From NCBI RefSeq assembly GCF_003383095.1, contig NZ_PSYW01000001.1, positions 992,001 through 1,056,000 on the forward strand: DNA of 64,000 bases, in the 5' to 3' direction. Source of the DNA: Haloferax sp. Atlit-12N (GTDB taxonomy: Archaea > Halobacteriota > Halobacteria > Halobacteriales > Haloferacaceae). Both the position numbers and the translations under genes were made by a program. Position 1 is the stretch's first letter, and each line of letters opens with the position of its first letter. The notes below the pieces were generated by a model that saw nothing but the letters and a program-made list of their open reading frames with translations, did not search any database and was not told the origin of the DNA. Positions 44,720 to 53,532 of this stretch are shown here, one piece after another.

Positions 44720-45000
44720 GCCGAGGCCACGGACCTCGCGCAGTTGACGGTACCGGAAGCGGCGGTCCCGTCGGGCACGCTCGATGCGACGCGCGAATGA
44801 CGAGTGTCATACGCGATCGATGGGTCGCCGCAGTCGTGCGGTTTCACTTTCACTCCGGGTGGGGGACGTTTATATGCACGGGGACGAGAAAGACAGTTGC
44901 ACGTCACACGCGTGCATTCCCCCTTTCCCCTTTCCCGACCGGCGAGCGACGGCGACGACGCGCGTTGACTGAGTCGAATCCGAGTTCTCAACCGACGACC
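44720..45000 (+). promoter_or_regulatory. Region before ilvA with a strong outer promoter
   Basis: TTTCACTTTCAC tract (44842-44854) and TATA box TTTATAT (44869-44875) predict a transcript start near 44900, about 175 bases before ilvA. The transcribed leader is C/T-rich (CCCCCTTTCCCCTTTCCC) and then GC-rich, and holds no convincing ORF. It could be a long 5' leader or an independent small RNA. The rest of the 356-base gap holds the inner ilvA promoter. Confidence 0.5.
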
Positions 45001-45042
45001 ATGAGGGTTGACATCACGGCCCTGATACGGAGGAGTTCCCGA

Positions 45043-45050
45043 ACGATTAA
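45043..45050 (+). promoter_or_regulatory. Inner ilvA promoter
   Basis: ATTAAACA lies about 29 bases before the ilvA ATG, giving a leaderless transcript. Confidence 0.5.
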
Positions 45051-45075
45051 ACACAGACACGGGTGATTTCCGACC

Positions 45076-46287
45076 ATGCTCACGCTTGACGACGTACGCG
45101 CCGCCCGCGAGCGCGTCGAAGCGGTCGCCCGATGGACACCGCTGGAGTACTCGCACACCTTCTCGGAGATGACGGGTGCAGAGGTGTACCTGAAACTGGA
45201 GAACTCCCAGCGCACGGGGTCGTTCAAGATTCGCGGGGCGACGAACCGCATCACCACGCTCTCCGACGAGGAGAAAGACGCCGGCGTCGTGACCGCGAGC
45301 GCCGGCAACCACGCGCAGGGCGTCGCGCTCGCGGCGTCGCGAGCGGGCGTGAATTCGAAAATCGTCATGCCGGAGTACGCGCCGATTTCGAAGGTAAAAG
45401 CCACCGAGCGCTACGGGGGCGACGTGGTCCTCTACGGCAACGACTACGACGACGCGCAGGCGAAGGCCCACGAAATCGAGGCGGACGAGGGCCGGACCTA
45501 CGTCCACGCCTTCGACGACGAGTACGTCATGGCCGGACAGGGAACTATCGGTCTCGAAATCGCTGAGGACTGCCCCGACCTCGACACCGTGGTCGTCCCC
45601 ATCGGCGGCGGCGGCCTCATCTCCGGCATCTCGACGGCCATCAAAGAGCAGTTCCCCGACGCCCGCGTCATCGGCGTGCAGGCGGAACAGGCCTCCAGCG
45701 CCGCGGACTCGCTGAACAAAGGGTCGATTCAGACCATCGACGAGGTGGACACCATCGCCGACGGCATCGCCGTCCGCAGAATCGGCGACAAGCCCTTCGA
45801 GGTCATCCGCGAGCGCGTCGACGAGGTCGTCACCGTCTCCGACGAGGAAATCGCCGTGGCGCTGACCTACCTGCTCGAACGCTCGAAGACGCTGGTCGAG
45901 GGCGCGGGGGCCGTCGCGCTCGCGGCGCTGGTCTTCCAGAAGTTCGACTACGAGGAAGGCGAGGTCGTCGTCCCCGCGCTGTGCGGCGGCAACATCGACA
46001 TGAACACGCTGACGACCGTGGTGATGCGCGGGCTCGTCGAAACGGGTCGGTATCTCAAGATTCGGACCGAACTGAAGGACCGCCCCGGCTCGCTCGAACA
46101 GCTCATCGAAATCATCGCCGTGGAGAAGGCGAACATCTACGCCGTCAGGCACGACCGCACCTCTCGGAAAATCGCGCTGAACGCGACGGAAGTCGAAATC
46201 GACCTCGAAATGCGCGGGCCCGACCACGTCGATTCGCTCCTCGGGGAGCTCCGCGACGCGGGCTACGACGTGGAAGTCCTCGACTGA
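45076..46287 (+). CDS. ilvA: Threonine ammonia-lyase with ACT domain
   Basis: 403 residues. PLP Lys in RTGSFKIRGAT, ASAGNHAQG and VPIGGGGLISG. An ACT domain (about 325-403, KIRTELKDRPGSLEQLIEII) closes the protein, the length of the shorter catabolic/regulated type with one ACT domain. Turns threonine to 2-oxobutanoate for isoleucine synthesis. Confidence 0.92.
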   Translation: MLTLDDVRAARERVEAVARWTPLEYSHTFSEMTGAEVYLKLENSQRTGSFKIRGATNRITTLSDEEKDAGVVTASAGNHAQGVALAASRAGVNSKIVMPEYAPISKVKATERYGGDVVLYGNDYDDAQAKAHEIEADEGRTYVHAFDDEYVMAGQGTIGLEIAEDCPDLDTVVVPIGGGGLISGISTAIKEQFPDARVIGVQAEQASSAADSLNKGSIQTIDEVDTIADGIAVRRIGDKPFEVIRERVDEVVTVSDEEIAVALTYLLERSKTLVEGAGAVALAALVFQKFDYEEGEVVVPALCGGNIDMNTLTTVVMRGLVETGRYLKIRTELKDRPGSLEQLIEIIAVEKANIYAVRHDRTSRKIALNATEVEIDLEMRGPDHVDSLLGELRDAGYDVEVLD

Positions 46288-46332
46288 CCGCGTCGCCGGA
46301 GGCGGTCGGGAATTGGGTTCGAGTCCGACTGC

Positions 46333-46539
46333 TCAGGCGAGTCCAGAGACACCGATAAACACGAGGAGCGCCCCGATACCACGGTAGACCCAGACAGGGG
46401 CGTCGGACTCGTTGGACTCCTCCGAGGACGAGCGCCGGAGGAACTCGAACCCGAACGCGTGGACTCGCGCGGGGAAAACGAGGTACGTGACGCCGAGACC
46501 CACAATCCCGACGTGGACAGCCTGCCACAGGAAGGTCAT
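46333..46539 (-). CDS. Small membrane protein
   Basis: 68 residues with two hydrophobic helices at the ends (WQAVHVGIVGLGVTYLVFPA and VYRGIGALLVFIGVSGLA) and an acidic serine-rich loop. No family recognised. Convergent with ilvA. Confidence 0.65.
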   Translation of the reverse strand: MTFLWQAVHVGIVGLGVTYLVFPARVHAFGFEFLRRSSSEESNESDAPVWVYRGIGALLVFIGVSGLA

Positions 46540-46839
46540 GTTCTAAATCCGAACTGTTCCGGCATATGCCCGTCGGTCGGGTCGGCGCGTCGGCGGCCGG
46601 AGTTCACCCGAGACGGGCGTGTTGCGGGAGTGTGGGCGCGTTTCTGTCCCCGACGAACGCTCGCCTTTTTACCCGGACTATTATGTCGAATTCGGGCAGA
46701 AGACACCGTCTGCGATGGTTTTCAGTTCGTGGGAAGCATGCAGGGATTGACTCTCCCCCAATACGAAGGCCTTTAAGAGGGGACTCCCCGCCTCCCGCTT
46801 CCCGGTTCGCCCCGTCGTCAGCGACCCCGCACCCCAACC
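46540..46839. other. Gap upstream of cydA
   Basis: 300 bases without a supported gene. A TATA-like CTTTTTACC near 46662-46670 is followed by an AT-richer stretch. A second box, CCTTTAAG (46768-46775), stands about 65 bases before the cydA ATG and is the likely cyd promoter with a leader of about 35 bases. Confidence 0.5.
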
Positions 46840-48264
46840 ATGCTCGACCCAGTCATCGCCAGTCGGTTGCAGTTCGCGCTCACGACCATCGTCCACATCA
46901 TCTTCCCCGTGATGAGCATGGGCCTCGCGCCCTTCCTCATCTACTTCACGTGGAAGGACATCCGCACCGACGACCCGGTGTACGAACAGCTCAGGCGGTT
47001 CTGGACGAAGATTTTCGCCGTCTCGTTCGTCGTCGGCACCGTGACCGGCATCGTCCTCGAATTCGAGTTCGGGACGAACTTCGCGGCGTTCTCGACGGCG
47101 GCCGGCGAACTGTTCGGCGGCCCGCTGGCCACCGAGGGGATGATGGCGTTCATGCTCGAAGCGACGTTCCTCGGGGTGTTCGTCTTCGGCCGCGAGAAGG
47201 TCTCCGACGCGCTCTACATGGTTTCGGCCGTCGCCGTCGGCCTCGGCACGTGGCTCTCGGCGGTGTGGATTCTCGTCGCTAACTCGTGGATGCAGACGCC
47301 GCGGGGGTACGAACTCGCGCGCGAAGGCGGCCAACTCGTCGTCCTGCTCGTCGACCCCATCGCGGCGTACGCCAACCCGCGGTTCCCGTGGATGTTCGTC
47401 CACATGCAGAACGCCGCGGTGCTGTCAGTCGCGCTGTTCATGGCCGGCGTCGCGGCGTACCACGTCTGGCAGCGCGGCATCGACGCCGACGACGAGCGCG
47501 AGGACGCCCGCTTCTGGCGGAAGACGCTCAAAATCGCGCTCGTCGTCCTGCTCGTGACCGCGCCGTTTCAGGCGATTCACGGCGACGCCTACGGCCGGCA
47601 CGTCTACGAGACCCAGCCGCAGAAGTTCGCCGCCATGGAGGCAGTCTGGGAGACCGACAGCTACGTCCCCGAGTACATGTTCGCCATCCCGACGAGCCTC
47701 GAACACATCACCGACCCGCGCGCCAAGGAACTGCTCGGCATCGGGATTCCCGGCGGGGCGTCGTGGCTGGCGAGCGGGGGTGACCCCCAAGCCGAAATCA
47801 CCGGCCTGAACGAGTTCGACACGGAGGCCCCGCCGGTCGCCATCGTCTTCTGGTCGTTCCGGCTCATGGTCGCCGCGGGGTTCTGGTTCATCCTGTTGGC
47901 CTTCTGGGCGGCCTATCGCTGGTGGACCGACGACCTGTACGACGACGACCTGTTGCACAAGGCGTTCGTCGGGTCGTCGCTCCTCGGCATCTTCGCCGTC
48001 GAGGTCGGCTGGATTGTCACCGAAGTGGGCCGACAACCGTGGGTCATCCAAGGCGTCCTCAGGACGAGTGAGGGCGTCTCGCCGGGACTCACCGGCTTCG
48101 AGGCGACGCTCACGCTCGTCGGCTTCGCCGTCGTGTACACCGGCCTGCTCGCGCTCTACACCTACGTGATTCGTCGCATCATCCGCGAGGGGCCGCCGAG
48201 CATCGACGACACGGAGGCGGGCGCGGAGGCCGCCTCGCCCGCGGGGGTGACCGGCGATGACTGA
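46840..48264 (+). CDS. cydA: Cytochrome bd-type quinol oxidase subunit I
   Basis: 474 residues, nine or so helices. Begins ASRLQFALTTIVHIIFPVMSMG with the haem His; GRQPWVIQG holds the conserved quinol site; EFEFGTNFA is present. Reduces oxygen with quinol as high-affinity terminal oxidase. The last bases overlap cydB by 8. Confidence 0.93.
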   Translation: MLDPVIASRLQFALTTIVHIIFPVMSMGLAPFLIYFTWKDIRTDDPVYEQLRRFWTKIFAVSFVVGTVTGIVLEFEFGTNFAAFSTAAGELFGGPLATEGMMAFMLEATFLGVFVFGREKVSDALYMVSAVAVGLGTWLSAVWILVANSWMQTPRGYELAREGGQLVVLLVDPIAAYANPRFPWMFVHMQNAAVLSVALFMAGVAAYHVWQRGIDADDEREDARFWRKTLKIALVVLLVTAPFQAIHGDAYGRHVYETQPQKFAAMEAVWETDSYVPEYMFAIPTSLEHITDPRAKELLGIGIPGGASWLASGGDPQAEITGLNEFDTEAPPVAIVFWSFRLMVAAGFWFILLAFWAAYRWWTDDLYDDDLLHKAFVGSSLLGIFAVEVGWIVTEVGRQPWVIQGVLRTSEGVSPGLTGFEATLTLVGFAVVYTGLLALYTYVIRRIIREGPPSIDDTEAGAEAASPAGVTGDD

Positions 48265-49255
48265 TTACGGCGCGTTTGCCACCGACCCGCTTTTCGGCCT
48301 GCCGCTGCAGGAGCTGTGGTTCGGGCTCGTCTTCTTCATCCTCGGGATGTTCCTGTTCCTCGACGGCTTCGACTTCGGCGTCGGGGCCATCTTCGCGACC
48401 CGCGACGACGACGAGGAACGCGAGACGCTTTTGGCCGCCATCGGGCCTTTCTGGGACGGCAACGAGGTGTGGCTCGTCGTCTTCGGCGGCGCGCTGTTCG
48501 CCGCGTTCCCGGCCGTGTACGCGAACCTCTTCAGCCGCCACTACCTGCTCATGTTCGCCATCCTCGGGGCGCTCATCCTCCGCGGACTCGCTCCCGAGAT
48601 GTACGAACAGCGCCACGACGAGGCGTGGCAGACGTGGTGGGGGCGGGCGTTCGTCGTCGGCAGCGTGAGCGCGCCCTTTTTGCTCGGCGTGTTCGCCGCC
48701 CACTGGCTCCTCGGCATCGAGTCGCTCCTGTCGCTGCCCGGCGTCGTCGTCGGCCTCGCCGTCGTCGCGCTCACCGTCGTCGCCGGCGTCGGCTTCCTCG
48801 CCATGAAGACTCGCGGGAGCCTCCAGCGCGACGTGGCCGACTACGGCTCGCGGGCGATAGCGACCTACCTCGCGCTCGTCGTCGTCACGCTCGCCTACCT
48901 CGTCGCCGTCCGCCCCGACCTCGGCGTTTTCGCGCCGGTGCCGCTGGCGCTCGTCGTCGTCAGTCTCGTCGCCGCCGCGGGCTATCTGCTCGCGCTCCGC
49001 GACGGGCGCTACACGCTCGCGTTCGGGGCCGTGCCGGTCCTCGTGTTCGCGTTCGTCGCGCTCGTGGCGACGCTCATGTTCCCGTTGGCCGACCCCGCGA
49101 CCGGACTGACCGTCGCGGACGCCATCATCTCCGTGCTCCCGCTGAACATCATGAGCGTCGCGTCGGCGCTCCTCCTGCCGCTCGTGTTCACCTACTTCGG
49201 CATCCTCTACTCGACGTTCAGCGGGCCCATCGAGACCGGCGAATCGTACTCCTGA
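48257..49255 (+). CDS. cydB: Cytochrome bd-type quinol oxidase subunit II
   Basis: 332 residues. LWFGLVFFILGMFLFLDGFDFGVG and GPFWDGNEVWLV are family marks. Pairs with CydA. Eight or nine membrane helices. Translational overlap with cydA. Confidence 0.93.
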   Translation: MTDYGAFATDPLFGLPLQELWFGLVFFILGMFLFLDGFDFGVGAIFATRDDDEERETLLAAIGPFWDGNEVWLVVFGGALFAAFPAVYANLFSRHYLLMFAILGALILRGLAPEMYEQRHDEAWQTWWGRAFVVGSVSAPFLLGVFAAHWLLGIESLLSLPGVVVGLAVVALTVVAGVGFLAMKTRGSLQRDVADYGSRAIATYLALVVVTLAYLVAVRPDLGVFAPVPLALVVVSLVAAAGYLLALRDGRYTLAFGAVPVLVFAFVALVATLMFPLADPATGLTVADAIISVLPLNIMSVASALLLPLVFTYFGILYSTFSGPIETGESYS

Positions 49256-49288
49256 CCGACTGCAATCCCCCTACCAACCAATCCACCC

Positions 49289-49495
49289 ATGGCTACGCTC
49301 CCCAACACCAAACCCACCGCCGAATCGCTCACCAAACCGCTGACCCTCCTCGGCCTCGGATTGGTCGTCGTCAGCGTCGCCGTCGCGGGGTTCGCGCTCC
49401 GAGACGGCGACGTGGTCACCGCGCTCGGGATGGGGCTGTTGTTCGCCTCGGGCGTCCTCACGACCGGCATCAGCCTCTCCGGGAAGTCGGTGTAA
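49289..49495 (+). CDS. Small membrane protein in the cyd operon
   Basis: 68 residues with two helices (LTLLGLGLVVVSVAVAGFAL and ALGMGLLFASGVLTTGISL). It follows cydB by 33 bases in the same direction. Bacterial cyd operons often end in a tiny membrane subunit (CydX, 30-40 residues, one helix); this one is longer and unrelated in sequence, so the comparison is positional only. Confidence 0.65.
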   Translation: MATLPNTKPTAESLTKPLTLLGLGLVVVSVAVAGFALRDGDVVTALGMGLLFASGVLTTGISLSGKSV

Positions 49496-49579
49496 CCCGA
49501 CGGACCACGGCGGGGAAGCCTCACCTCGGACCCGGTCGTTCCACCCTATTTTATCACGTCGTGGCGAAATCCACCGCGT

Positions 49580-49966
49580 ATGAAGCGCGTCATCGAAACC
49601 GACGAAGCGCCGGCCGCGGTCGGTGCGTACAGTCAGGCGACGACCAACGGTTCGCTGCTCTACACGGCGGGGCAGATTCCGCTGACGCCGGACGGCGAAC
49701 TCCTCGACGACGAGGACATCGCGACGCAGACGACGCAGTCGCTCGACAACGTGATGGCCATCCTCGAGGAGGCCGGCGCGGACGCGACCGACGTGCTGAA
49801 GACGACCGTGTTCCTCGCCGACATCGACGACTTCGACGAGATGAACGAGACGTACGCGACCTACTTCGACGAGGAGCCGCCGGCCCGCTCGGCGGTCGAG
49901 GTCGGCAACCTGCCGAAGGGCGTCGGCGTCGAAATCGAGGCCGTCGCCGTCGTCGACGAGGAGTAA
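49580..49966 (+). CDS. ridA: RidA-family enamine/imine deaminase
   Basis: 128 residues. SQATTNGSLLYTAGQIPL and ARSAVEVGNLPKGVGVEIEAVA with the conserved Arg and Glu. Hydrolyses reactive enamines such as those released by IlvA; the ilvA gene is 3 kb away. Promoter TTTTATCAC near 49550. Confidence 0.9.
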   Translation: MKRVIETDEAPAAVGAYSQATTNGSLLYTAGQIPLTPDGELLDDEDIATQTTQSLDNVMAILEEAGADATDVLKTTVFLADIDDFDEMNETYATYFDEEPPARSAVEVGNLPKGVGVEIEAVAVVDEE

Positions 49967-49967
49967 C

Positions 49968-50174
49968 GTGGCCCGCCGCGTCCGGTCCGCGCTCGCGTGG
50001 GGCGCAGCGAGCCTCCTCCTCGTGGGCGTCCTCGCGCAGGGCGCAGTCCTCCTCGGACTCGGTATCGACGCGTCGTTCGGGGCGGTCGCCGCGGTGGCGG
50101 TCGCGTCCGGCGTCGCCGTCGCGTCCGTGACATACGTCATCGAACCACGACTCGAACGGAAAGGAAGGGCTTAA
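49968..50174 (+). CDS. Small membrane protein after ridA
   Basis: 68 residues, GTG start one base after the ridA stop. Two hydrophobic helices, then a basic tail (EPRLERKGRA). Likely cotranscribed with ridA. Family not recognised. Confidence 0.6.
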   Translation: MARRVRSALAWGAASLLLVGVLAQGAVLLGLGIDASFGAVAAVAVASGVAVASVTYVIEPRLERKGRA

Positions 50175-50203
50175 ATTATCCAGGCGGGAACGTTGCGTTG
50201 TAA

Positions 50204-50284
50204 GCCAGGATGGCCGAGCGGTAAGGCGCACGCCTGGAAAGCGTGTTCCCTCTGGGATCGGGGGTTCAAATCCCTCTCCTGGCG
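50204..50284 (+). tRNA. tRNA-Ser (anticodon GGA)
   Basis: 81 bases with a long variable arm. Acceptor GCCAGGA (50204-50210) with TCCTGGC (50277-50283), discriminator G; anticodon loop CTGGAAA. TATA-like TTAAATTA at 50171-50178. Confidence 0.95.
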
Positions 50285-50357
50285 CTCCTCTGGAAACTAC
50301 TACTCCGAGCGATGCGTCTCGGCGCATCGCGGATAGCGGTTTTCGTGAAGCGTTTCT

Positions 50358-50433
50358 GAGAGGGGTTTGAACCAGAGAGCGAAGCGAACAGAGTGAGCAG
50401 AGTGACTGAGGTTCAAATCCCTCTCCTGGCGCT
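50358..50433. repeat. T-arm inverted repeat cassette after tRNA-Ser
   Basis: GAGAGGGGTTTGAACC (50358-50373) is an inverted copy of the T-arm with one mismatch. A spacer with GAGCGAAGCGAACAGAG follows, then the last 22 bases of the tRNA plus CT are repeated at 50410-50433. The gap 50285-50731 (447 bases) holds this cassette and otherwise no supported gene. Confidence 0.8.
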
Positions 50434-50731
50434 TCTCTGAAAAGCAACATCTGCGACCCCGACCCGAACCGAGCACACCGACTCGAATCCCTTGCCTTCG
50501 CGCCCAGTGCAGATAGCTTCTCCCTCAATCGCCGGACGGCGAGAACCGTCGCCGGAGTCTATCACCCCGCTCGCCAAGGACCACTTACGTCGAAACTGAC
50601 AGGGCACCCCCAGTTCGACGCGACCCGAGGAACCACCACAGACCCAACCTACGGGCATCGCCACAGAAGCGACCGTATCAACTGTTCGGACAAAACATTC
50701 ATCTCCATGGGATACGATACCACGATTGACA

Positions 50732-50914
50732 ATGCCTGACACCAAGACCGGCCGCGAGAAGAAGGGCCTCAACAAGCGGACCCAACTCACCGAGCGGCTG
50801 TACGAACGCGAGTTATCGGTGTTAGATGAAGACGACGACGAGCCCCCGCTCGACGCCGCGAACGACGACACCGGCGGCGAGTTCCTCGCGGACGAACTCC
50901 CCGAAGACGACTGA
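50732..50914 (+). CDS. Small acidic haloarchaeal protein
   Basis: 60 residues. A basic N-terminal half (KTGREKKGLNKRTQLTERLYERE) and a very acidic second half. Such bipartite small proteins are common in haloarchaea; role unknown. ATG at 50732. Confidence 0.65.
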   Translation: MPDTKTGREKKGLNKRTQLTERLYERELSVLDEDDDEPPLDAANDDTGGEFLADELPEDD

Positions 50915-50962
50915 CGGCGCGACCGCCGACCACGCGAATTTTTATCGGGCGCAACAGAACGT

Positions 50963-51361
50963 GTGAGCGTGCAACACCGCGCGAACTACGCGACCGTGTT
51001 TATCGGGTCGCACCTCCACCCCGAAGGAGAGGCGCTCGACCTCGACTGGGCGGACGACGCCGGAGACGAGACGGCGACGTTCGAGTTCGACGTCCCGACC
51101 GACGACCCGCGAGAGCCGTACCTCGGTATCCAGGCGTTCGACGTGGGCGAGTACGGCCACGAGATTCGAATCAACGGCGACTCGCTTTCGGGGTTCGACA
51201 TCCCGCCGGGCGACGGCTGGCAGTACTGGGTCGACACCGTGACCGGCGCGAGCCTCGTCGAGGGCTCGAACACCATCCGAGTCGTCCGCGACGACGAGGG
51301 CGACGACGCGTTCGCCGTCGGAACGGTGACGGTCCACTGGAAAGAGCCGGTCGAAGAGTAG
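50963..51361 (+). CDS. DUF7383-like beta-rich protein
   Basis: 132 residues from GTG. Predicted beta-sandwich resembling a carbohydrate-binding or lectin-like module (YLGIQAFDVGEYGHEIRING, SNTIRVVRDDEG) without signal peptide. GTG at 50969 is a second possible start; TATA-like TTTTTATC at 50939-50946 fits either. Confidence 0.65.
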   Translation: MSVQHRANYATVFIGSHLHPEGEALDLDWADDAGDETATFEFDVPTDDPREPYLGIQAFDVGEYGHEIRINGDSLSGFDIPPGDGWQYWVDTVTGASLVEGSNTIRVVRDDEGDDAFAVGTVTVHWKEPVEE

Positions 51362-51512
51362 CGTATAAAGAGGCTCGGCCGGGACAAGATTGTGGTGTGA
51401 AATGACGTACCACAAAAAATCCTCGAACACCCGAGAGGACGCATCTGTCGCGCGGTTACCGGCATAACGCGGCGAACGAGCGGAGTTCAGCGCTCGATTC
51501 GTCGGCGAAGCT

Positions 51513-51520
51513 TTTTTATA
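51513..51520 (+). promoter_or_regulatory. cct2 promoter box
   Basis: TTTTTATA lies 30 bases before the ATG. Haloferax cct promoters are heat-induced through TATA and BRE elements; induction here is by analogy. Confidence 0.6.
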
Positions 51521-51545
51521 GAATCACAAACAATCAAGGCCTGTC

Positions 51546-53219
51546 ATGAGCCAGCGAATGCAGCAGGGTCAGCCGATGATCATCATGGGCGAGGATGCAC
51601 AGCGCGTCAAGGACCGCGACGCGCAGGCGTACAACATCCGCGCCGCACGAGCAGTCGCCGAGGCGGTACGTTCCACACTCGGCCCGAAAGGGATGGACAA
51701 GATGCTCGTCGACTCGATGGGCGACGTCACCATCACGAACGACGGCGTCACCATCCTCAAAGAGATGGACATCGACAACCCGACGGCCGAGATGATCGTC
51801 GAAGTCGCCGAGACGCAGGAGGACGAGGCCGGCGACGGAACGACGACGGCGGTCGCCATCGCGGGTGAACTCCTCAAGAACGCCGAGGACCTCCTCGAAC
51901 AGGACATCCACCCGACGGCCATCATCCGCGGCTTCAACCTCGCCTCCGAGAAGGCGCGCGAGGAAATCGACGACATCGCAGAGCGCGTCGACCCCGACGA
52001 CGAGGAACTCCTGAAGAAGGTCGCCGAGACCTCCATGACGGGCAAGAGCTCCGAGCTCAACAAGGAGCTGCTCGCGGACCTCATCGTCCGCGCCGTCCGT
52101 CAGGTCACCGTCGAAGCCAACGATGGCTCCCACGTCGTCGACCTCGAGAACATCTCCATCGAGACGCAGACCGGCCGCTCCGCGTCCGAGTCCGAGCTCC
52201 TCACCGGTGCCGTCATCGACAAGGACCCCGTCCACGACGACATGCCGGTCCAGTTCGACGAGGCCGACGTGCTGCTGCTCAACGAGCCCGTCGAGGTCGA
52301 GGAGACCGACATCGACACGAACGTCTCCATCGAGAGCCCCGACCAGCTCCAGAAGTTCCTCGACCAAGAGGAAGCCCAGCTGAAGGCGAAGGTCGACCAG
52401 ATCGTCGACTCCGGCGCTGACGTGGTCTTCTGCCAGAAGGGCATCGACGACCTCGCTCAGCACTACCTCGCAAAGCAGGGCATCCTCGCGGTCCGCCGGA
52501 CGAAGAAGTCCGACATCCGCTTCCTCAAGAACATCACCGGTGCGGCGGTCGTCTCCGACCTCGACTCCATCGAGGCCGCCGACCTCGGTCGCGCCTCCGT
52601 CCGCCGCGACGAGGCCGACGAGCTGTTCTACGTCGAGGGCATCGGCGACGACGTCCACGGCGTCACGCTCCTGCTCCGCGGCTCCACCGACCACGTCGTC
52701 GACGAACTCGAACGCGGCGTCCAGGACGCCCTCGACGTCGTCGCGTCCACGGTCGCCGACGGTCGCGTGCTCGCCGGCGGCGGCGCTATCGAGGTCGAAC
52801 TCGCCTCGCGCCTCCGCAACTACGCCGACTCCGTCTCCGGGCGCGAGCAGCTCGCCGTCGAGGCGTTCGCCGACGCGCTCGAACTCGTTCCGCGCGTCCT
52901 CGCCGAGAACGCCGGTCTCGACTCCATCGACACGCTCGTCGACCTCCGCGCGGCCCACGAAGAAGGTCAGGTCCGCGCCGGTCTGAACGTCTTCACCGGC
53001 GAGGTCGAAGACGCCTTCGAGGCTGGCGTCGTCGAGACGGCCCACGCGAAAGAGCAGGCTGTCGCCTCCGCCTCCGAAGCCGCCAACCTCGTCCTCAAGA
53101 TAGACGACATCATCGCGGCCGGTGACCTCTCCACCGGCGGCGACGGTGACGACGAGGGCGGCGCACCCGGCGGCATGGGTGGCATGGGCGGCATGGGCGG
53201 TATGGGCGGCGCGATGTGA
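51546..53219 (+). CDS. cct2: Thermosome (group II chaperonin) subunit
   Basis: 557 residues. Nucleotide site [23 protein letters not shown] and GDGTTTAV; Asp in the GGGAIEVEL part. The C-terminus carries the GGM repeats (five tandem GGM-like units) typical of haloarchaeal subunits. The symbol follows H. volcanii order by memory and could be another paralogue. Confidence 0.92.
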   Translation: MSQRMQQGQPMIIMGEDAQRVKDRDAQAYNIRAARAVAEAVRSTLGPKGMDKMLVDSMGDVTITNDGVTILKEMDIDNPTAEMIVEVAETQEDEAGDGTTTAVAIAGELLKNAEDLLEQDIHPTAIIRGFNLASEKAREEIDDIAERVDPDDEELLKKVAETSMTGKSSELNKELLADLIVRAVRQVTVEANDGSHVVDLENISIETQTGRSASESELLTGAVIDKDPVHDDMPVQFDEADVLLLNEPVEVEETDIDTNVSIESPDQLQKFLDQEEAQLKAKVDQIVDSGADVVFCQKGIDDLAQHYLAKQGILAVRRTKKSDIRFLKNITGAAVVSDLDSIEAADLGRASVRRDEADELFYVEGIGDDVHGVTLLLRGSTDHVVDELERGVQDALDVVASTVADGRVLAGGGAIEVELASRLRNYADSVSGREQLAVEAFADALELVPRVLAENAGLDSIDTLVDLRAAHEEGQVRAGLNVFTGEVEDAFEAGVVETAHAKEQAVASASEAANLVLKIDDIIAAGDLSTGGDGDDEGGAPGGMGGMGGMGGMGGAM

Positions 53220-53532
53220 AGATCGGCTAACGACTTCACACCCCATCCCCCGACGCCTGCACCGCGCGACGAATCTCTCACTTTTTGACGAAGACAGCTG
53301 TCAACCTCCGATGAGCAGCGGCTGGACCGTCCGAACGACGGTACGCGGCGGAGACCAACCGACGAGCATCCGACGAGCGTCATTGCACCGCTCCCCGACG
53401 GGCGGGCGAGCGCCGACCACGTTGCGCCACCGACTGCTTAGAAGTTGGATAATTCTCTCACTTTCTAAGATACACTTGCAGTTGTGTTTAGAAATGGAAC
53501 GAACTAAGTAGCAGGTACGGCAACGTGTCCCC
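53220..53532. promoter_or_regulatory. Gap before the ocd-like gene with an inverted repeat
   Basis: 313 bases without a supported gene. CTTAGAA (53437-53443) and TTCTAAG (53463-53469) form an inverted repeat with a 19-base spacer, followed by a further half site GTTTAGAAA. A TATA-like ACTAAGTAG near 53503-53510 lies 27 bases before the ATG. The layout suggests an operator for a dimeric regulator, possibly Lrp-like. Confidence 0.45.

Noticed and set aside
44876..44972. ORF starting in the outer TATA box before ilvA
   Set aside because: Its ATG is within the promoter box and would not be transcribed.
45001..45066. 21-codon ORF (MRVDITALIRRSSRTIKHRHG) just before ilvA as a leader peptide
   Set aside because: It has no run of regulatory codons, no terminator/antiterminator pair was seen, and the ilvA promoter box lies inside it, so a leaderless ilvA transcript would not contain it.
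44716..46227. 503-codon minus-strand frame
   Set aside because: Antisense to ilvA, whose PLP and ACT motifs are complete.
46683..46839. Plus-strand frame in the gap before cydA
   Set aside because: Arg/Pro/His-rich, runs into cydA in another frame and lacks a start signal.
50413..50871. 152-codon minus-strand frame next to tRNA-Ser
   Set aside because: It covers tRNA-derived repeats and is antisense to the small acidic protein gene; Ser/Arg-rich shadow.
51534..53246. 570-codon minus-strand frame
   Set aside because: Antisense to cct2; the apparent protein has no domain.
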